Below, piece after piece: positions 7,426 to 11,150 of a stretch of DNA of 11,150 nucleotides. A program made the translations under genes and the position numbers. A model generated the notes under the pieces. The model was not told the origin of the DNA. It saw nothing but the letters and a program-made list of their open reading frames with translations, and made no database searches. The stretch is taken from NCBI GenBank assembly GCA_938084195.1, contig CALKDJ010000061.1, positions 1 to 11,150 on the forward strand, read 5' to 3'. Each line of letters opens with the position of its first letter. The first letter of the stretch is position 1. Source of the DNA: an uncultured Methylophilaceae bacterium. Lineage in GTDB: Bacteria > Pseudomonadota > Gammaproteobacteria > Burkholderiales > Methylophilaceae.

Positions 7426-8924
7426 TTATTTTCCCATCGTTTTTCAATTGTAGAATTTACCTCTAAAACCTGTTCGTTGCTTAAGTTATATGAGACGTAT
7501 TTTCCCATCGTTTCTTTATAATCTTCAAAGCTCACCCCTAGCTCCTTAAATGTTAGAGCTTTCTCAATAATACCCTCAAATAAACCATCACTTGGCGACC
7601 CAATTTTAAAGGTTTTTTGGGCAATATCATTTTGGATATCTTCAATTGGAATTGTTGTTTCTATAAGATCTAATATAGATATCATTATATCTTTATCTAT
7701 ATTATGTTTATCCATATAGCTTTTAAAAAAGGAGTGATTTTTATTAATTGAATACTGATAGGTTCCATTATCTTTATTGAGCTCACGTTGCCAAATGGCA
7801 TACTCTGACGGTTTTTGTTTTACCCTTCTAACACCAACAGTATTCGATTTTTCTGTTGTTCCCAAAACTAACGCCCTAATTCTTTTTTTAATGTATATGG
7901 GGAGATTGATTGAAGATTTCTTTATTTCAATACTCCATTCGGAATCACAATTATTACCGACAGAAATTTCGACGCGAGCTAAACTATTGGCTTCAGATTT
8001 TCTAATGAGGTTATGCCATGAACCCCAGGAGATTAATCTATCTACTCTGTAAAAATATATTCCTTGCGCTGCGAGTAAATCCCCATTAATAGACACATTT
8101 TGTGCTCTTTTGTCATCACCCATTTTTGATCGATGTGGAAGTAAATAACCTTTAATCTTTGCCTTATGATCATCTTTACTTAGAGAAATAGTTTCTTCAA
8201 AGGTGACACTAGCTCTTGAACCTGCAGACCCTCTTTCACAGAATGGGTCCATTGCCTCAAGTTCTAATCCATTGACTTTAATTGTAATGCCTCGAGATAT
8301 GTATTTGTGATAAACAAGACTTAAGTTTTTTTGCAAATCAGTTATTGCAATATTAATTTCTTCTTCATATTTATCTTCACTTAATCCTTTAAGAATTGTG
8401 TCACATTGTCTCCAAAGAACTGCTGTTCCTTGTTCTTTATCCTTAATATCAAATTCATTTTGAATAGATGTAATATCATCATGCTCTAGAACATTAACGC
8501 TCCAATCATTATTCTCTTTTACAAAATTTAGATCCCACTGCATTGCTTTTATTTCAGTATCTTTTCTTTTTGAGATAACTAATAAATCAAGACATTGAGA
8601 GAAAGAAGCACTTTTTAGACCCAAGCCAAACTTTCCCAGATCATTTTTATCTCTTTCAGAGTTTAAATCTTTAGCGCTTAAGTCCATGGCTTCCTCGAGC
8701 TCACTCTCGTTCATACCCACACCATCATCTTCAATCAGAACAAATAAGTCGTTTCTTTTTTTGTTTTTACGTTGAACTGTGATGTTTATATTTTTTGAAT
8801 TAACCGGAAGGCTATTATCTATTATGTCAGCAATTGCCAATTCGAGTGAATAACCATTAAACCTCATTAAATCAATTGTTGCCGATGCATGTGGCTGCAG
8901 TTTTATTTTATTTATATTTGTCAT
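7422..8924 (-). CDS. GHKL (Bergerat-fold) ATPase of the MORC/paraMORC type
   Basis: First gene of the operon, 500 aa. The N-terminal half holds a complete Bergerat ATP-binding site: N-box LELAIADIIDNS (27-38) with the Mg-binding N37, G1 box IEDDGVGM (64-71) with D66-x-G68-x-G70, and G2 box GKFGLGLKSAS (97-107). The position normally held by the catalytic glutamate of the N-box is D33 here. The region after about 200 is likely the S5-like transducer and a helical C-terminus. Related proteins (MutL, MORC, topoisomerase and Hsp90 ATPases) dimerise on ATP binding and act as clamps or conformational switches; prokaryotic paraMORC genes sit beside helicase and endonuclease genes. The probable role is the ATP-gated clamp or activator of the Z1/DUF4420 pair. 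The ATG at 8924 lacks a good Shine-Dalgarno, lying in an A/T-only stretch, but the protein starts in the expected place ahead of the N-box. Confidence 0.92.
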   Translation of the reverse strand: MTNINKIKLQPHASATIDLMRFNGYSLELAIADIIDNSLPVNSKNINITVQRKNKKRNDLFVLIEDDGVGMNESELEEAMDLSAKDLNSERDKNDLGKFGLGLKSASFSQCLDLLVISKRKDTEIKAMQWDLNFVKENNDWSVNVLEHDDITSIQNEFDIKDKEQGTAVLWRQCDTILKGLSEDKYEEEINIAITDLQKNLSLVYHKYISRGITIKVNGLELEAMDPFCERGSAGSRASVTFEETISLSKDDHKAKIKGYLLPHRSKMGDDKRAQNVSINGDLLAAQGIYFYRVDRLISWGSWHNLIRKSEANSLARVEISVGNNCDSEWSIEIKKSSINLPIYIKKRIRALVLGTTEKSNTVGVRRVKQKPSEYAIWQRELNKDNGTYQYSINKNHSFFKSYMDKHNIDKDIMISILDLIETTIPIEDIQNDIAQKTFKIGSPSDGLFEGIIEKALTFKELGVSFEDYKETMGKYVSYNLSNEQVLEVNSTIEKRWENK

Positions 8925-9002
8925 TTTAAATTTAATTTTGGGTTATTTTATTTTTAACCTTAACTCAAAATTATTATCCTTTTTTTTAAATTTTATTGAG
9001 TT
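8925..9002 (-). promoter_or_regulatory. Probable promoter/leader region of the four-gene defence operon
   Basis: This gap separates the terminator of the short AIPR gene from the GHKL ATG. Read on the minus strand it is almost pure A/T with a GATAAT hexamer (plus-strand ATTATC, 8973-8978) that could be a -10 element; no convincing -35 is visible at 16-18 bp. A GGTTA/TAACC pair (8941-8945 and 8955-8959) lies just before the start codon. That a promoter must lie here is inferred from the terminator upstream; the exact hexamers are uncertain. Confidence 0.35.
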
Positions 9003-9004
9003 AA
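8960..9004. repeat. 9-bp perfect inverted repeat TTAACTCAA / TTGAGTTAA, possible operator
   Basis: The arms are at 8960-8968 and 8996-9004, separated by 27 bp, and they bracket the candidate -10 element of the operon. A centre-to-centre distance of 36 bp would suit two half-sites or two bound dimers better than one simple operator. No dedicated regulator gene lies nearby; autoregulation by one of the AIPR proteins is only a guess. The right arm overlaps the end of the terminator stem by two bases. AT-richness makes chance pairing possible. Confidence 0.3.
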
Positions 9005-9026
9005 AAGAGACATTACTGCCTCTTTT
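9003..9026 (-). terminator. Intrinsic terminator after the short AIPR-like gene
   Basis: In minus-strand RNA the arms AAAAGAGGCA and UGUCUCUUUU form a 10-bp stem with a single G-U wobble, closed by a GUAA (GNRA-type) tetraloop. The 3' arm ends in UUUU and the 5' arm starts with AAAA. In plus-strand RNA the wobble becomes an A-C mismatch, so the structure fits minus-strand transcription better. It begins 26 nt past the TAA of the 397-aa gene, where a terminator is expected. The U-tract is short and is followed by AAC, so read-through into the GHKL operon is plausible. Confidence 0.7.
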
Positions 9027-9052
9027 TCTCAGATGATTATTTAAGAAATATC

Positions 9053-10246
9053 TTAGCTTACTAGATAATTCTTTAAAGTATAGTTTAGCAGCTCAAAGTA
9101 GGTTCCTCTATCTTTAGCAAAAGTTTGAAGGTCGCTTTTACCCTTACTACTATCTTTAAAAATATTGATAATATGATTCATATACTCAACCTTATTAAAA
9201 TTTTCTGGATACTTTATTTTCCATTTACCTGAATCTTCAACTAAGAAGTTTTTAAGGCCGTATAGTGTTGGGCAAATTATTCCCCATTGCATCATGACTT
9301 CATCAGATGATTTATCATATTTACCTATATTAGGATGTTTTTTTAAAAATTTCAGCCAAGCTTTATCTTTAGTCCAAGACTCGAATTCTTTCCATGCGTA
9401 ACCAGAAAAAGTATGGAAATAATTTAAAATATCATCATATTTTTCCTTATTTTCCATCATTTTTTTAAACTCAGTAAGAACCCCTGATTTTGATGAATAG
9501 GCGGTAACTGCAGAGGGTTTAATATCTTTTGATTTCAAATAATTATCCTCAACACTTGTTGGGGTGAAAGATTTTATAACTTGAAGCAGAGTCTGTGTAG
9601 GTATATCACCATCAGTTTCACTGATTTGGATTTTACCTGCAGGAACTCCAAGAATATCAAGCATGTTTTTTTGTAAAACTTTGAAGTTATCATTTGCACC
9701 CATCCTTGATAAAACACTTACATTTGTTGATGTATTTCGTGCAATTGCAATATCTCTGACCACATCTGGATTCTTTTCAACTAAGATTTCTATTCTAACG
9801 TTTGTATTATCAAGCTGCCCGCCATACTCAGCTGATATTATTTTAAGCATACCTTGTGTTTGAGCTCCATTTATCAGAGAAGGGTTGGTTAAGATGATTG
9901 ACTTCATTCCAAATTCATCTGATTGTGGTATTTCAATATCACTACAGACAACAGTAAAGCCAGAGTTTTTTTGAATAAATCGTGATGGATTATCTTCAAA
10001 AGAAGCCTTAATTTCTTTGTGAATTGAAGTTTTATTTTTGCTAGAGCCTTCACTTCCATAAAAGTCTCTTAGGTTACTATCAATATTGAACCCTAGAACC
10101 TCTCTCATCGCGCAAGTTACTGTGTAATGAAGAGAGTCATTGACTTTTTCTTCAGGGCTGGTTGTATCATTGAGTCTAGATACAACAAGTTTTATTGTGT
10201 TATCGGCACTAACTTCTTCTACTTTCTTTAGGTTTGTAAAGCTCAT
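9053..10246 (-). CDS. AIPR-like protein, short form, separate transcription unit
   Basis: A 397-aa protein with the AIPR-type motif pair in shorter form: RFIQKNSGFTVV (about 90-101, replacing the usual NNG by NSG), then LTNPSLINGAQTQGML (about 119-134), then ARNTSTNVSVLSRMGAND (about 169-186), which corresponds to the conserved asparagine-rich stretch after the NG-QT motif. The start at 10246 is chosen over an in-frame ATG at 10285 because AAGGAGAA lies 8 nt before it; the longer start would put this ribosome binding site inside the gene. The gene is followed by its own terminator and 128 bp, so it is not tightly coupled to the four-gene operon despite the same orientation. It is about 300 residues shorter than the AIPR protein at the operon's far end. 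Role unknown: a regulator, sensor or second effector of the same locus is inferred from proximity only. Confidence 0.8.
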   Translation of the reverse strand: MSFTNLKKVEEVSADNTIKLVVSRLNDTTSPEEKVNDSLHYTVTCAMREVLGFNIDSNLRDFYGSEGSSKNKTSIHKEIKASFEDNPSRFIQKNSGFTVVCSDIEIPQSDEFGMKSIILTNPSLINGAQTQGMLKIISAEYGGQLDNTNVRIEILVEKNPDVVRDIAIARNTSTNVSVLSRMGANDNFKVLQKNMLDILGVPAGKIQISETDGDIPTQTLLQVIKSFTPTSVEDNYLKSKDIKPSAVTAYSSKSGVLTEFKKMMENKEKYDDILNYFHTFSGYAWKEFESWTKDKAWLKFLKKHPNIGKYDKSSDEVMMQWGIICPTLYGLKNFLVEDSGKWKIKYPENFNKVEYMNHIINIFKDSSKGKSDLQTFAKDRGTYFELLNYTLKNYLVS

Positions 10247-10259
10247 TATGAGTTCTCCT
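10247..10259 (-). promoter_or_regulatory. Shine-Dalgarno deciding the start of the short AIPR gene
   Basis: AGGAG (complement of 10255-10259) is spaced 8 nt from the ATG at 10246. It is the best ribosome binding site on the minus strand of this window and rules against the upstream in-frame ATG at 10285. Confidence 0.7.
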
Positions 10260-10487
10260 TTTTTAAGTTTTTTACATTTAGGCAATATTTGAGCTGCCTG
10301 TATTGGAAATGTAGAGTCAAAAATAAAAAGGTTATTTTTTTAAATAAGTTTTTGGTATTTAAAAACAGATTCGTTAGTTGTATAAATCTTTTGCTTATAA
10401 AACATTAGTTTTTACAAAATAACTCAGAGAATCAAATCCCTTGATATGAAGGCGATTGCGGATTTTTTGTATATTATATGAAGGTAA

Positions 10488-10520
10488 AAAATAGAAAAGA
10501 AGATGTTAAGTTTCTATTTT
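10488..10520 (+). repeat. 10-bp perfect inverted repeat AAAATAGAAA / TTTCTATTTT
   Basis: The arms at 10488-10497 and 10511-10520 enclose a 13-nt loop. Outside the perfect stem the flanks (GGT on the left, ACC on the right) could pair again after a short internal bulge. It is A/T-rich and could be an operator, a leader hairpin or a bidirectional terminator: the 3' arm ends in UUUU on the plus strand and the other strand reads likewise. Confidence 0.5.
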
Positions 10521-10527
10521 AACCTGC

Positions 10528-10563
10528 AGCCCACTGTTTACAAGAAATTCGTCAAAGTGGGCT
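10528..10563 (+). repeat. 8-bp perfect GC-rich inverted repeat AGCCCACT / AGTGGGCT
   Basis: The arms at 10528-10535 and 10556-10563 enclose a 20-nt loop; an AA pair with a bulged G could extend the stem inward. It has the highest GC content locally and so should be the most stable hairpin in the region. It is not followed by a T-tract on either strand, so it does not look like a simple intrinsic terminator. A structured RNA element or protein-binding site is possible. Confidence 0.5.
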
Positions 10564-10654
10564 TATATATGAAGAGGTAAGATACAAGGCAGATATAAAA
10601 TGCTCAAATACACATATATAGTCACAGAAAAACTACCTACTATCTTATTGAGAC

Positions 10655-10698
10655 AACCAAAATCTAACAAATCAAATAACAACCTAAGGGTTTTGGTT
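10655..10698 (+). repeat. 11-bp imperfect inverted repeat that pairs fully only in plus-strand RNA
   Basis: AACCAAAATCT (10655-10665) can pair with GGGTTTTGGTT (10688-10698) over 11 positions, eight perfect outer pairs plus U-G, C-G, U-G, around a 22-nt loop. In minus-strand RNA the two wobbles become A-C mismatches, so if it acts as RNA it is in the plus sense. No T-tract follows. Confidence 0.4.
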
Positions 10699-10876
10699 AG
10701 AAGCAACGCTATGAATAAAGTAAACACAGAGCTAGTTAAGCAAGAATAAAATAGCCCAACAAATACATTTTGCGAAGCAGTTCATCTCAAAATTGCAAAA
10801 TTAAAAGTAACCTTTGAAGTTTTAAATCTATTTTATTAAACGAGAACATTTTTAAATTAATAAAGTGGAGGTTGAA

Positions 10877-11150
10877 ATGTATAAGAATAATTCTAGGGAC
10901 ATTCAATCAGAAATTATTGCGAATAACTTTTTCACTGATTGGAAAAAACATCTATCTAATGCCTATAACGAGGAAAGAAAATTTAAAAAGAGAATTAAAA
11001 ATAAAGGTAATGTAGAAAAGTACATAGCATTTAACTATGAAGTGTTTAAAAAAATTTCAATTGACTACAAAGTAAGTGGGTCCAAAAGAAACCCAGTAAT
11101 AAATTTCACTTATTTAAACCCAAGAATGTTAGTAGATAAGGAATTATTTG
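10877..11150 (+). CDS. Unrecognised protein, N-terminal 91 residues only (runs off the right edge)
   Basis: An open frame of 91 codons continues past the window end. The ATG is preceded by GGAGG with 5 nt spacing (10867-10871), a strong ribosome binding site. An in-frame GTG at 10865 lacks one and is less likely; a TAA at 10853 closes the frame upstream. The visible part is very basic and Asn/Lys-rich, predicted soluble, with a charged N-terminal helical region (ANNFFTDWKKHLSNAYNEE, about 15-33, then several lysines) and a later strand-like stretch (NPVINFTYLNPRM, about 72-84). I see no signal peptide, helix-turn-helix, nuclease or reverse-transcriptase motif in this fragment. It is divergent from the AIPR gene across 630 bp and may be a separate gene or another part of the island. 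Confidence 0.7.
   Translation, partial: MYKNNSRDIQSEIIANNFFTDWKKHLSNAYNEERKFKKRIKNKGNVEKYIAFNYEVFKKISIDYKVSGSKRNPVINFTYLNPRMLVDKELF

Larger units (their letters stand above)
10247..10876. other. 630-bp intergenic region between divergent genes, with structured repeats and no convincing gene
   Basis: This must hold the promoters of the divergent minus-strand AIPR gene and the plus-strand gene at 10877. On the minus strand a TATAAG hexamer (complement of 10395-10400) preceded at 17 bp by a poor TTATTT is a weak candidate promoter for the AIPR gene; TTGACT (complement of 10315-10320) looks like a -35 but has no partner. On the plus strand TATATTATAT (10470-10479) is -10-like and lies just ahead of the first of three inverted repeats. 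A 49-codon open frame (10600-10749) has only a weak ribosome binding site and is not called. No tRNA, CRISPR repeat or transposon end is recognisable. Confidence 0.6.

Noticed and set aside
9053..10246. Reading the short AIPR gene and its larger relative as a simple toxin-antitoxin pair
   Set aside because: The proteins are large, lie about 5 kb apart at opposite ends of the locus, and show no toxin or DNA-binding antitoxin motif; the idea is not supported beyond speculation.
10280..10299. AGGCA/TGCCT hairpin in the leader of the short AIPR gene
   Set aside because: A five-bp stem with a 10-nt loop is within chance expectation.
10600..10749. 49-codon open frame on the plus strand (begins MLKYTYIVTEKLP)
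   Set aside because: It has only a weak AGG about 10 nt before the ATG, spans the 10655-10698 inverted repeat, and shows no recognisable motif; a frame of this length is easily reached by chance. Kept only as a remark under the intergenic region.
10480..10876. Retron-like arrangement (structured RNA before a gene)
   Set aside because: The visible part of the downstream protein has no reverse-transcriptase motif, and I find no long a1/a2-type pairing enclosing the hairpins. It cannot be excluded only because the gene is cut by the window edge.
1..11150. CRISPR array, tRNA, insertion sequence or integrase/attachment site
   Set aside because: No regularly spaced repeats, cloverleaf-like segment, transposase motif, terminal inverted repeats or recombinase motif could be found on either strand.

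Overview
The window is strongly AT-rich bacterial DNA that looks like a defence island or accessory region. There are no housekeeping genes, rRNA or tRNA. The host cannot be named; Shine-Dalgarno-like sites and tight operon packing are ordinary for bacteria. All family assignments come from reading motifs by eye, without a database search.

Layout, left to right. (1) 3-1631, + strand: a large protein, open at the left edge, with a central PD-(D/E)XK-like nuclease signature and a Cys-rich, probably zinc-binding C-terminus. (2) 8924-1650, - strand: a compact four-gene operon transcribed right to left. It encodes a GHKL/MORC-type ATPase (500 aa), a Z1-domain superfamily II helicase-like ATPase (922 aa), a DUF4420-type PD-(D/E)XK protein (307 aa) and a large AIPR-family protein (691 aa). 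The junctions are a 4-nt overlap, a 6-nt gap and a 1-nt gap, so these genes are almost certainly co-expressed. (3) 8925-9052: a short regulatory gap with a convincing intrinsic terminator for the upstream gene and a 9-bp inverted repeat in the probable operon promoter region. (4) 10246-9053, - strand: a second, shorter AIPR-like protein (397 aa). (5) 10247-10876: about 630 bp without a convincing gene, carrying three successive inverted repeats. (6) 10877 to the right edge, + strand: the start of an unrecognised gene with a strong ribosome binding site.

How the genes may work together. GHKL ATPases related to MORC/MutL (paraMORCs) next to Z1 helicases and PD-(D/E)XK endonucleases are known from comparative genomics as restriction-modification-like operons (Iyer, Abhiman and Aravind, on MORC/MutL homologues in R-M systems). 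AIPR was named for abortive-infection phage resistance. The reasonable reading is an anti-phage system: the GHKL protein acts as an ATP-driven clamp, Z1 remodels or translocates on DNA, DUF4420 cuts, and AIPR is an effector or regulator.

Three points stand out. No DNA methyltransferase is present in the window. There are two AIPR-like genes, and the second is in a separate, terminator-bounded unit at the head of the locus. A different nuclease/zinc-finger gene converges on the operon from the left. Whether these make one system or several neighbouring ones cannot be decided from this window.
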